A stretch of DNA of 64,000 nt from Paucibacter_B soli (lineage in GTDB: Bacteria; Pseudomonadota; Gammaproteobacteria; Burkholderiales; Burkholderiaceae_C), in contig NZ_JBBHJW010000013.1 in NCBI RefSeq assembly GCF_037482845.1, forward strand, positions 72,998 through 136,997, written 5' to 3'. A program made the position numbers and the translations under genes. Of this stretch, positions 8,601-15,282 are shown piece by piece. The notes beneath the pieces were generated by a model, which was not told the DNA's origin, made no database searches, and worked only from the letters and a program-made list of their open reading frames with translations. Each line of letters opens with the position of its first letter. Within the stretch, counting starts at the first letter, position 1.

Positions 8601-9383
8601 GCTGCCGTTCCAACTGGCTTCGTCCATGCGGTAGTCGGCGATCGAGCCGCAACTGGCGGTCGTGAACGTGGCGTTGCTGCCGAGGCTGGTGCCGGCGCTG
8701 TTGACCGCCCGCACACGGAAGTGGTACTGCGTGCCGCAGAACAGGCTGCCCAGATTGGCCGACACGGCACTGTTGCTGGCACCGCTGGCAAGGGGGCTCG
8801 GCGTGGCCGCGATATTGCTCCCGTAGGCCAGCGTGGTGCCGTAGTCAAAGCTCACCGTGGTCGCCGAGCCGTTGCTGGACACGCTGCCGTTCAGGGTCGC
8901 GCCGGCGTTCGTTATCGCCGTGGCGGCATTGGTGGTCACGGTCGGCGGGCTGCCGCCCACCGTGATGTTCACCGTGGAGGTGGTTTGGGTCTGGTACTCG
9001 GTGAAGGTGATCGAGCGGTTGCCGGCGCTGGTGGCGGTGTAGGAAAAGCTGAGGGTGGCGCTCTTGTTGCCGTTGTTGCCGGGCACATAGACCGAGAAGG
9101 TGGCGCCGCCCGAGGCATAGACATTGTCGCAGTCCCATTCGGCCGAACTTGAGCAGCCGGCGTAGCTGAGGCCGGCCGGCGCGTCGTCGCCCAGTTGGAT
9201 GGCGCCGCCCTTGCAATGCGCGTACGAGATCGGAATCGACACCGTCACGGTCGCGCCGACGGCCACGGGGTTGGGGCTGGCCGTGACCGCGCCCAGGCTC
9301 ATGGTGCAGGCGCCGGCGGCGCCGCTGCACAGCCATTGCAGCAGCAGCACGGCCAGCAGCCGGCTTAGCCAGCGCATCATCAT
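5640..9383 (-). CDS. mshQ: MshQ-type giant MSHA-associated surface protein (LamG-like plus DUF6701)
   Basis: From the MMMRW start, which overlaps the mshP stop as ATGA, the product has 1247 residues. A signal peptide ends near residue 27 (CSGAAGA). Then come a beta-rich domain with paired Cys, a fibronectin-III-like domain (about 155-240, typical RVRAVNSAGT), a concanavalin/LamG-like domain (about 244-500, starting SIADYRMDEASWNG), an Ig-like repeat with the TARDANGNTLTSYTGTV type of motif, and a DUF6701 region from about 630 to the end. MshQ proteins lie at the end of the minor-pilin run in MSHA loci and are thought to be exported or pilus-tip-associated; an adhesin role is inference from the carbohydrate-binding-like fold. 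It ends at the mshI start. Confidence 0.88.
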   Translation of the reverse strand: MMMRWLSRLLAVLLLQWLCSGAAGACTMSLGAVTASPNPVAVGATVTVSIPISYAHCKGGAIQLGDDAPAGLSYAGCSSSAEWDCDNVYASGGATFSVYVPGNNGNKSATLSFSYTATSAGNRSITFTEYQTQTTSTVNITVGGSPPTVTTNAATAITNAGATLNGSVSSNGSATTVSFDYGTTLAYGSNIAATPSPLASGASNSAVSANLGSLFCGTQYHFRVRAVNSAGTSLGSNATFTTASCGSIADYRMDEASWNGSAGEVKDASGNGYHAQSLLANTSANVATTASTSPAYTAGAQSTCSYGLFDRSSAPAATYTYLGLPSSFPALSSSFTVTAWIRSSNAGQSGQRVIVNDDADNGWAISLGDAGSGQLRVFSRRVSPTGSVSGSGSNNACGSVFCLDTPNVVASNTWYFIAATVDTVGKRISSSVYSSAGALLANASSAFTGSWSMGSGAVSIGGEGIASSEGRSSSFHFMGNIDELQVFSGLLSASAIDQQRTRVRSCPAIGVASFSIAGTGSASTCTPQTLTITARDANGNTLTSYTGTVNLSTSIGRGNWSAGVGPAPAGTLTPGAANSGLASYTFAPGDAGVVRLMLQHGLAQDLTVTVVDNALPASASSSASIQYRDTVFVWSEDLANKIAGSQVVVAGRNHDLQVALWKKDAVSGNCAIASDYTGARNLKLWRTDNGGPWTAPGIVSPALASVPASRPVANNLIGLNFNAGVASLMMSSSDVGKFSFTLEDDSRDYAANTISANSGDLTLRPFALVISGIAMGATNNPNGSAASDALFGKAGANFSATVGAYRWSAGADANGDGVPDGGATLAQVSAGGLAPSFNTPLTLSPLAGSQTPASGVLGGLNNGSFSGFSGGSKTVGSLQYTEVGSFQLATAALVSNYLGSGQNLDALVFNSAGVQNKVVGRFSPANFTLTQDALTLRSVLACTPASSFNYLGENFEQALTLTARNVQGAITQNYDGAFARLDPSSSGAWNLRGIAGSTRFLSSGTPTRLSLTSSGSWDHGVSKDLKVTIAALRSSAGPDGPFENANALQLGIAPSDLDGVTMASFNLDTDSPADGVNDRSLIATVPLRFGRLRLQNAIGSQHRDLVMALQAEYWNGSAFSINSADGCTGIAAAHLNFGNYRKTLIAADAQLKTSPVQLASGRARLILAAPAAGHSGSYDLSIKLGNADASCLAPWAPNPAAASSANLAYLQGGWCTGGASHDKDPSARASFGLYGSSPNLIYQRENY

Positions 9384-9847
9384 GGCCGCACCACCATGCG
9401 GCTCAGCTGCCGCTCCGCATAGGTGGGCGCCGGCGTGCCGCTGCCCGGGCAGGCGTTGGCAGTGGGCGCGTTGCAGGCGTTCGCCACCAGTTGGTAGAAG
9501 ACCGGGTTGCTGGCGCCGTCGACGCCATCGACGCGGCTGCAGCTCACCGTCACCACGAAGTCGCCCAGGCTGATGTTGGTATTGCCCGGGCAGACGGGGG
9601 CGACGCCGGGCGGGGCCGGGTTGCGCAGCACCTGGAAGCTGGCCCATTCCAGTCCGGCGAAGGCGGCCTGGTAGGCGCGCGCGGCATTGAGCTCGGCGGC
9701 CGAGCCCAGATGTTGGCGCTGGCTGAAGCGCGCCATTGCCGCGCCCAGCGCGGCCAGCACCACCAGGATGAAGATCACCGACACCATGGTGAAGCCATGC
9801 TGCTGGACACGTTGCCGCCGGCTGGGTTCAGGGCTGGTTGTCGACAT
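9380..9847 (-). CDS. mshP: MshP minor prepilin
   Basis: With the start at 9845-9847 the product has 155 residues: a positively charged leader, then a prepilin-like site HG followed by FTMVSVIFILVVLAALG. The residue five after the cleavage Gly is Ser where most pilins have Glu. Lack of this Glu is typical of pilins that sit at the tip of the filament, such as GspK and PilX. The C-terminal part contains ARAYQAAFAGLEWASFQVL, a helix also typical of PilX/GspK-type proteins. It overlaps the end of mshO by 20 bp and mshQ by 4 bp. An alternative start lies at 9856. Confidence 0.85.
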   Translation of the reverse strand: MSTTSPEPSRRQRVQQHGFTMVSVIFILVVLAALGAAMARFSQRQHLGSAAELNAARAYQAAFAGLEWASFQVLRNPAPPGVAPVCPGNTNISLGDFVVTVSCSRVDGVDGASNPVFYQLVANACNAPTANACPGSGTPAPTYAERQLSRMVVRP

Positions 9848-10661
9848 GCAGGGCATGGTGCAGGGTGATGGTTTCGTTGCCGGTGCTGGCGCCACTGTCC
9901 AGCGTGAGGCGCAGCGTCACCAGCGCGGTGCGCGTGGCCGCCGGGCCTCCACTGTAGGTGAACTGGCAGTTGCTCACCCCGCGCGCCAGCAAGGCGGCGC
10001 TGCCGCCGCTGGGCGGGTCGGGTTGCGCGGCCTGGAAGCCGTAGCCGCTGTAGCGCGTCAGCGTACGGGCGGCCTTGTCGCAGCGGTAGCTGACCGGCTG
10101 CTCCACCGCGTAGACGCGGTAGGGCGGGGCGGCGAGCGTGACCGGCAGGCCGGCGCCGTTGTTGGCCATCGTGATGTCGGTGGCGACGCCGGCGCCGTTG
10201 CTGGCGCTGCGCCGGTTGCTGCCGGTGTAGGCATCGGCATCGGGGTTGTCGGGGCCGAGGTTGTAGAACACCAGCTGCTGGCCGGCGGCCGTCAGGGCAA
10301 GACCTGGCCCCACGAGCTTGAAGCTATTGTCGGCCACGCCGAAGTCCAGGGGGTCGGCGCCCGCGGTGGCATAGCGCGCCGCGCCGCTGCTGGGGATCAG
10401 CTCCAGGCTGGTGCTGGCGGCGTTGTCGAGCGTGCGCAGGCTGTTGGGCAGGGCCAACGCCACATCGCGGCCGATGCGGCGCAGCGCGGTGTCGGCCTGG
10501 TCCACCAGTTGCGCGCGCGCGCTGCTGGCCAGATAGCTCTGCACCGGCGCGACGATGAAGACCGAGACGATGGCCGCCACGATGCCGGTCAGCACGATGA
10601 CCAGCACCGCCTCGACCAGGGTGAAACCCTTTTGCAGCTCAGAGCGCGGCATTGGGTGCAT
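9828..10661 (-). CDS. mshO: MshO minor prepilin
   Basis: A 277-residue pseudopilin if MHPMPRSEL is the start (10659-10661); MPRSEL at 10650-10652 is equally possible. The leader ends QKG, followed by FTLVEAVLVIVLTGIVAAIV with Glu5 present. The large C-terminal region has a single Cys pair typical of minor pilins (YRCDKAART and VSNCQFTYSG). MshO corresponds to PilW/GspJ-type minor pilins, assembled as part of the pilus initiation complex. The start overlaps the end of mshD by about 20 bp and the gene runs into mshP, consistent with one transcript. Confidence 0.86.
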   Translation of the reverse strand: MHPMPRSELQKGFTLVEAVLVIVLTGIVAAIVSVFIVAPVQSYLASSARAQLVDQADTALRRIGRDVALALPNSLRTLDNAASTSLELIPSSGAARYATAGADPLDFGVADNSFKLVGPGLALTAAGQQLVFYNLGPDNPDADAYTGSNRRSASNGAGVATDITMANNGAGLPVTLAAPPYRVYAVEQPVSYRCDKAARTLTRYSGYGFQAAQPDPPSGGSAALLARGVSNCQFTYSGGPAATRTALVTLRLTLDSGASTGNETITLHHALHVDNQP

Positions 10662-11229
10662 GGCGGGTGCGCCAACCCTGCAGGCTGATGGTTTCGCCGC
10701 CGGGTCCGTTGACGGTGACGGTGATCTGCAGCGCGTCGCCGCTGCCGGCGCCAATGCTGCCCAGCGCGGCGGCGGCCACCGTAACGCTGGCGCTGTAGGC
10801 TTCCAGCCCGGCGATGGCGGTGTCGCTGATGTCCCTGATGCCCGACATATTGAAGCCCTGGTAGTCGTTCACATTGTCGAAGGGCTTGCTGCTGGAGTAC
10901 CGGGTCTCGCCGGGCTCGGGGCCTATGCTTTCGGGCTGCGTTGGGCAGTCGGCGCTGTTGGCGGCCTGATCGACGTTGGGGTCATCGGGGTCGCAGAAGG
11001 TGAACGGCATCAGCTGCACCTCCTGCAGCAGCGACTCGGCGATCGCCAGCGCCTGGCGGCGGATCATCGGGTCGGCGCTCTTGGCACCGGCCTGCACAAA
11101 GATCTGCAGCACGCCCGCCAGTGCCGCGCTCACCACCACCATGAACACGATCAGCTCGACCAGGGTCAGGCCTTGCTGCCGAGCGGTGGGGCGTGAGGGG
11201 TGGTGATGACGAAGGTGCTGGCAAGGCAT
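10639..11229 (-). CDS. mshD: MshD minor prepilin
   Basis: A 196-residue prepilin: basic leader with several His/Arg, cleavage motif QQG followed by LTLVELIVFMVVVSAALAGV. The soluble domain carries the MshD-type segment RQALAIAESLLQEVQLMPF and paired Cys (FTFCDPDD, SADCPTQ). It resembles PilV/GspI-type minor pilins and would be cleaved by the prepilin peptidase, which is not encoded here. It lies 51 bp after mshC and overlaps mshO. Confidence 0.86.
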   Translation of the reverse strand: MPCQHLRHHHPSRPTARQQGLTLVELIVFMVVVSAALAGVLQIFVQAGAKSADPMIRRQALAIAESLLQEVQLMPFTFCDPDDPNVDQAANSADCPTQPESIGPEPGETRYSSSKPFDNVNDYQGFNMSGIRDISDTAIAGLEAYSASVTVAAAALGSIGAGSGDALQITVTVNGPGGETISLQGWRTRHAPNAAL

Positions 11230-11280
11230 GCGTGGGGGCTCCAGCCGGCATGCTAGCCGCTGCGGCGCGGCCGCAAGCGC

Positions 11281-11772
11281 TCAAGGAAGGCGGAAAACCA
11301 GCCCTGTTTCGTGTTCCAGCTGGTAGGCCTGGCTGTAGCTGCCGTAGGCCACGGTGATGCTCAGGCTGCTATTGCTGCCGCTCACGCTGCGCCCGCTGTT
11401 GGCGGCGTTGAAGGTAAAAGTGCGCGAGCCACCCTCGGCGATGCAGGGGCTGGCGCCGGCCGGGCAGTCCAGCGTGCCCAGGGCGCCGCCGGCCACATAG
11501 GCAAAGCTGATGCCGCTGCCGGTGATGGTGGCGACGATGGGGCGGCGCTGCGTCAGTGCCAGGCGCTGCATGGCCGGCAACTCGGCCAGCAGCTGGTCGC
11601 CAAAGGCGCGCAGGCGCCAGTCGTTGGTGTCGATCAGCCGCGGCAGGGCCACCACCGCGAGTGCGCCGACCAACACCATCACGACGATCAGCTCGATCAA
11701 GGTAAAACCCGCCTCCTGCCGCGGCGGGCAGGAGGCGGGCTGTTCTTGTTTGGCGCGAGCGCCAGGAATCAC
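11281..11772 (-). CDS. mshC: MshC minor prepilin (GTG start)
   Basis: The start is taken as GTG at 11770-11772, which overlaps the major pilin stop as GTGA; the frame is open further upstream but only as a shadow of the major pilin. The 163-residue product has a 22-residue leader ending QEAG, then FTLIELIVVMVLVGALAVVALP. The rest is GspH/FimT-like: YRL-type helix, LALTQRRPIVATI near 74-86, a Cys pair (TLDCPAG, SPCIAEG). MshC is the first minor pilin after MshA in MSHA loci. Its leader codons also form a 13-bp hairpin, described separately. Confidence 0.86.
   Translation of the reverse strand: MIPGARAKQEQPASCPPRQEAGFTLIELIVVMVLVGALAVVALPRLIDTNDWRLRAFGDQLLAELPAMQRLALTQRRPIVATITGSGISFAYVAGGALGTLDCPAGASPCIAEGGSRTFTFNAANSGRSVSGSNSSLSITVAYGSYSQAYQLEHETGLVFRLP
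11704..11739 (-). terminator. 13-bp GC hairpin plus T4 just after the major pilin gene
   Basis: On the minus strand CCCGCCTCCTGCC (11739-11727) and GGCAGGAGGCGGG (11720-11708) are perfect inverse complements around a 6-nt loop, followed at once by TTTT (11707-11704). It lies 30 nt past the major pilin stop and inside the 5' part of mshC, where it encodes the end of the MshC leader. The layout resembles an intrinsic terminator with a short U-tract. It could act as an attenuator or as a 3' stabiliser of the pilin message. Confidence 0.6.
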
Positions 11773-12158
11773 GAGATACCGATGGCGGTGAAGTTGGCGG
11801 TATTGACCGGCGTGGCGCTGTCGCTCAGGGTGCAGGTCACCGAGGCGTCTGCAGCCACGGCGGCTGCCGTGATGGTGTAGGGGGCCGCGCCGCCGCTGGT
11901 GGGCAGGCCGCCCTGCAGCGCATTCGCCACGTCGGTGCAGTTGGCGATGGCGACACCCTTGGCGCCATTGGCCTTGCGGGCCGCGTAATTGACGGTCGAG
12001 GCCGAACTCAGCGCGCCGGCGATGCCCGAGATCGCGGCCTTCTGGGCGTCGGTCTTGAGGTCGACGAACTTGGGCAGGGCCACCGCGGCCAACACGCCCA
12101 GGATGACGATGACCATCACGAGCTCGATAAGGGTGAAACCAGCTTGCGTCTTTTTCAT
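11769..12158 (-). CDS. mshA: MSHA major pilin (MshA/MshB type)
   Basis: The start MKKTQAG at 12156-12158 gives a normal 7-residue prepilin leader and has GAGG 10 nt upstream; the longer frame is not needed. The 129-residue protein has G then FTLIELVMVIVILGVLAAVALPKF with Glu5, a helix ending QKAAISGIAGALSSAS and VNYAARKANG, which is the MSHA-pilin signature, and one Cys pair (ANCTD, VTCTL). Short leader, position after mshG and before mshC, and small size all fit the major subunit. MshB is a close paralogue usually next to MshA; only one such gene is present here, so the choice of MshA is by position. Confidence 0.87.
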   Translation of the reverse strand: MKKTQAGFTLIELVMVIVILGVLAAVALPKFVDLKTDAQKAAISGIAGALSSASTVNYAARKANGAKGVAIANCTDVANALQGGLPTSGGAAPYTITAAAVAADASVTCTLSDSATPVNTANFTAIGIS

Positions 12159-12291
12159 GGATGGATACCTCTTTGAATGCCTGAATTCGCTGTGGCCGTT
12201 CGCGGCCATGGGCCCAGCTTAGCCGGGGATACCCCCCGCTCATCGTCCAAAACCCGCCACACTTGAGCGCAATCTGCGCCCGCGCGTGAAA
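12159..12291 (-). promoter_or_regulatory. Leader region of the major pilin gene with a 6-bp hairpin
   Basis: This 133-bp gap between mshG and the pilin gene is the longest inside the MSHA locus and is a likely place for a pilin promoter. A perfect stem TGGCCG/CGGCCA with a 4-nt loop lies at 12193-12208, ending about 35 nt before the start codon. I see no convincing sigma-70 or sigma-54 promoter, and no c-di-GMP riboswitch consensus. Confidence 0.35.
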
Positions 12292-13524
12292 TCAGCCACG
12301 CCCCATCGCCGCCTGGCCCAGATTCCACAGCGGCAGGAACACGCCCAGGGCCAGCATCAGCACCATGGCGCCGATCAGCAGCAGCAGGATGGGTTCGATC
12401 GCGGCGCTGAGTCCCTTGATGGCGTAGTCGGTCTCGCGCTCGTACATGCCGGCGATCTCGACCATCAGATTGTCGAGCTCGCCGGTCTCCTCGCCCACCG
12501 CAACCATCTGCAGCACGATGGGGGTGAACACGCCGGCCGCGGTGGCGCAGCGCGAGATGCTTTCGCCGCGCTCCACGCCGTCGCGCATCTGGTCGATGCG
12601 CGCGCCGATGAAGGCGTTGTCCACGGTCTGCGCCACCACCGTCATGGCCTGGCTGATCGGCACGCCGCTGCGCGAGGCCAGCGCAAAGCTGCGCGCAAAG
12701 CGCGACAGCGTGGCCTTCAGGATGATGGGGCCGGCGATCGGCAGGCGCAGCTTGAGGCGGTCCCAGCGGTAGCGGCCGACCGAGGTGGCGAGCCAGCTGC
12801 GCACCGCCAGCACCGCCGCCGCCGCCGCGGCCAGCAGGCCGGGCCACCAGTTGAGCATCCAGGCCGAGAAGCCCAGGAGCAGGCGGGTCATCAGCGGCAG
12901 CTCGGCCTTGAAGCCCGCGAACACCGCGGCAAAGGTGGGCAGCACGAAGATATTGATCACCACGATGGCGATTGCCATCGCCGCCACCACCATGGTGGGA
13001 TAGCGCAGCGCCTGCTTGATGCGGGCGCGCGTGTCGATCTCGAATTCCAGATGCTGGCCGAGGCGTTCGAACACCTCGGTGAGCCGGCCCGTCATCTCGC
13101 CCACGCGCACCATGGCGACGTAAAAAGGCGTGAACACCTGCGGATGGCGCGCCATCGCGGTGGAGAGCTCGCGCCCCTGGTCGAGGCTGGAGCGCAGGTC
13201 CTGCAGCAGCGCGATCATGGCCGGCTGGGCGGTGGAGGCCTCCAGGCCGGCGAGCGAACGCAGGATGGGCACGCCGGCCTTTTGCAGGGTGTAGAGCTGG
13301 CGCGTCATCACCAGCAGATCGACCATGCCGACCGGGCGCGCGCGCATCGCCGCCCACCAGTCCTGCTTGGGGGCAGAGAGGCTGCTGCCGGCAGGCTTGA
13401 TGTCGATCGGGATGACGCCGCCGGCGCTCAGCTGCGCCGCCACCGCGTCCATGCCCTCGGCGTCGATCACGCCGCTGAGTTGCTCGCCGCGGTTGTTGCG
13501 GCCACGCCAGGCATAGGATCTCAC
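12292..13524 (-). CDS. mshG: MSHA platform protein MshG (PilC/GspF family)
   Basis: A 410-residue polytopic inner-membrane protein with two T2SSF domains: residues about 68-190 (RQLYTLQKAGVPILRSLAGLE, ELSTAMARHPQVFTPFYVAMVRVGE) and about 275-400 (RFARSFALASRSGVPISQAM, VFTPIVLQMVAVGEETGELD). Membrane helices follow each domain (near 165-190, 212-232, 378-400). It forms the rotor/platform that the MshE ATPase acts on. A second, extra N-terminal segment (SYAWRGRNNRGEQLSGVIDAEG) is the usual start of the family. The stop lies before the pilin leader region; mshE ends 6 bp upstream. Confidence 0.93.
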   Translation of the reverse strand: MRSYAWRGRNNRGEQLSGVIDAEGMDAVAAQLSAGGVIPIDIKPAGSSLSAPKQDWWAAMRARPVGMVDLLVMTRQLYTLQKAGVPILRSLAGLEASTAQPAMIALLQDLRSSLDQGRELSTAMARHPQVFTPFYVAMVRVGEMTGRLTEVFERLGQHLEFEIDTRARIKQALRYPTMVVAAMAIAIVVINIFVLPTFAAVFAGFKAELPLMTRLLLGFSAWMLNWWPGLLAAAAAAVLAVRSWLATSVGRYRWDRLKLRLPIAGPIILKATLSRFARSFALASRSGVPISQAMTVVAQTVDNAFIGARIDQMRDGVERGESISRCATAAGVFTPIVLQMVAVGEETGELDNLMVEIAGMYERETDYAIKGLSAAIEPILLLLIGAMVLMLALGVFLPLWNLGQAAMGRG

Positions 13525-13530
13525 CGCGCT

Positions 13531-15276
13531 TTAGTCTCCAGCGTCGGTGGCAACGCGCATGGCCTCGGCCACCGTGGTCTTGCCCTGGCGCACCAGCGCG
13601 AGTGCGCCATCGGCCAGGGTGTGGCCGCGCAGGCGTTCGCGCGAGGCGCGGAAGAAGGCCTGGCTGTCGCTGTGGGTGATGGCCAGGGCCATCTCGGTAT
13701 CGATCTCCAGCATCTCGTAGATGCCGCGCCTGCCGTGGTAGCCGGTGCCGTTGCAGACCGAGCAGCCGCGCCCGCGCAGGCTTTGCAGCGGCTTGCCGTC
13801 CTCTTGCGCATTGGCGGCCAGCCAGGCGGCCTCCTGCGGCGAGGGCTCATGCGGCTCGGCGCAGTTCTCGCAGATCGCGCGCAAAAGGCGCTGGGCGATC
13901 ACCGCCTGCAGGCTGGTGGCCACCATAAAGGGCGGCGCGCCCATGTCCAGCAGGCGAAACGGCGTGCTGGCGGCATCCTTGGTGTGCAGGGTGGAGAGCA
14001 CCATATGGCCGGTGATGGCGGCGCGCAGGCCGATCTCGGCGGTCTCGGCGTCGCGCATCTCGCCCACCAGGATCACGTCGGGGTCCTGGCGCAGGGTGGC
14101 GCGCAGCACGCGCGAGAACGAGAGCTCGATCTTCTCGTTCACCTGCACCTGGGTCAGGCCCGGCAGGCGGTATTCCACCGGGTCTTCGACGGTGATGATC
14201 TTGTGCTGCTCGGCATTGATCTCGGAGAGCGCGGCGTAGAGCGTGGTGGTCTTGCCCGAGCCGGTGGGACCGGTCACCAGCACCATGCCCGAGATGCGGC
14301 CCAGCAGCTCGCGAAAGCGTGCCAGCATCTCTTCGGGCATGTGGATCTGGTCGAGGCGCCGGATCGCGTTGCCCTGGCCCAAGAGGCGCATCACCACCGA
14401 TTCGCCGTACTGGCCTGGCAGGGTGGAGAGGCGCACGTCGATGGTGCGCTCGCGCAGGCGCAGCGAGAAGCGGCCGTCCTGCGGCAGGCGCTTCTCGGAG
14501 ATGTCCAGGCCGGCCATCAGCTTGAGGCGCTGCGCGATCGCCGCGGCGATGCGCTTGTCGGCCTGGGTCTGGGTCTGCAGCACGCCGTCGATGCGGTTGC
14601 GTATCAGCAGCTCGGCCTCCTGGGGCTCCACATGCACGTCCGAGGCGCCCGCGGCGGCGGCGTCCTCGAACACCGATTGCAAGAGGCGCACCACCGGCGC
14701 GCCCTCCTGGCCCACGCTGGCCTGCAGGGCGCCGAAGTCCACCGCATCGCCGATGTCTTTTTCCAGCGCCTTGGCCAGGCCCGAGATTTCCTCGGTGCGG
14801 CGGTAATGGCGGTCGAAGGCGGCGGGCAGCTGGCTCTCGGCCACCACCGCCATGCTGATGCGGCGCTTCAGCAGCCGGCTCAGCTCGTCGAAGCCGAACA
14901 GGTCCAGCGGGTCGGCCATCGCCACCAGCAGGTAGTCGCCCTTGTCCTCCAGCACCAGGGCCTTGAAGCGGCGTGCCGGCGTTTCCGGCAGCAGCCGCAC
15001 CAGCTCGCTGCGGGTCGGGAAGCTCTTCAGGTTGACGAAGGGCACACGCAGCTGGCGCGCCAGCACATGGGCCAGCGCTTCCTCGGTGATGAGGCCGGCG
15101 TCGATCAAGAGGCGCCCGAGCTTCTTGCCGGTGGCGCGCTGCAGCTCCAGGGCCTGCTGCAGCTGCGCCTCGGTGATCAGCTCCTGCTGCACCAGCACGT
15201 CGCCCAGGCGCAGTTTCTGCGGGCGGCCGGCGCTGTTTGCGGTGGCGGTCGTGTCGGGATTGGCGGTGGTGTCCAT
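13531..15276 (-). CDS. mshE: MSHA pilus extension ATPase MshE
   Basis: A 581-residue GspE/PilB-type ATPase. The N-terminal MshEN domain (about 22-80) holds two c-di-GMP-type motifs: RLGDVLVQQELITEAQLQQA near 24 and KLGRLLIDAGLITEEAL near 52. The ATPase part shows Walker A GPTGSGKT at 336-343, an Asp box with ITVEDPVEYRL, Walker B LRQDPDVILVGEMRD, and a His box GHMVLSTLHTKDA. A Cys4 zinc site follows (CENC, CSVCNGTGY). MshE from Vibrio binds c-di-GMP through this domain to drive MSHA extension; here that is inferred from the motifs. It begins 6 bp after the second ATPase gene and runs into mshG. Confidence 0.94.
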   Translation of the reverse strand: MDTTANPDTTATANSAGRPQKLRLGDVLVQQELITEAQLQQALELQRATGKKLGRLLIDAGLITEEALAHVLARQLRVPFVNLKSFPTRSELVRLLPETPARRFKALVLEDKGDYLLVAMADPLDLFGFDELSRLLKRRISMAVVAESQLPAAFDRHYRRTEEISGLAKALEKDIGDAVDFGALQASVGQEGAPVVRLLQSVFEDAAAAGASDVHVEPQEAELLIRNRIDGVLQTQTQADKRIAAAIAQRLKLMAGLDISEKRLPQDGRFSLRLRERTIDVRLSTLPGQYGESVVMRLLGQGNAIRRLDQIHMPEEMLARFRELLGRISGMVLVTGPTGSGKTTTLYAALSEINAEQHKIITVEDPVEYRLPGLTQVQVNEKIELSFSRVLRATLRQDPDVILVGEMRDAETAEIGLRAAITGHMVLSTLHTKDAASTPFRLLDMGAPPFMVATSLQAVIAQRLLRAICENCAEPHEPSPQEAAWLAANAQEDGKPLQSLRGRGCSVCNGTGYHGRRGIYEMLEIDTEMALAITHSDSQAFFRASRERLRGHTLADGALALVRQGKTTVAEAMRVATDAGD

Positions 15277-15282
15277 GCAGGG

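Noticed and set aside
11281..12243. Extending mshC upstream through the major pilin region
   Set aside because: The upstream part is an out-of-frame shadow of the major pilin gene. GTG at 11770-11772 overlaps the pilin stop and gives a normal leader before the FTLIE site.
12159..12291. A c-di-GMP riboswitch in the pilin leader
   Set aside because: None of the conserved GEMM segments is visible; only short hairpins are.
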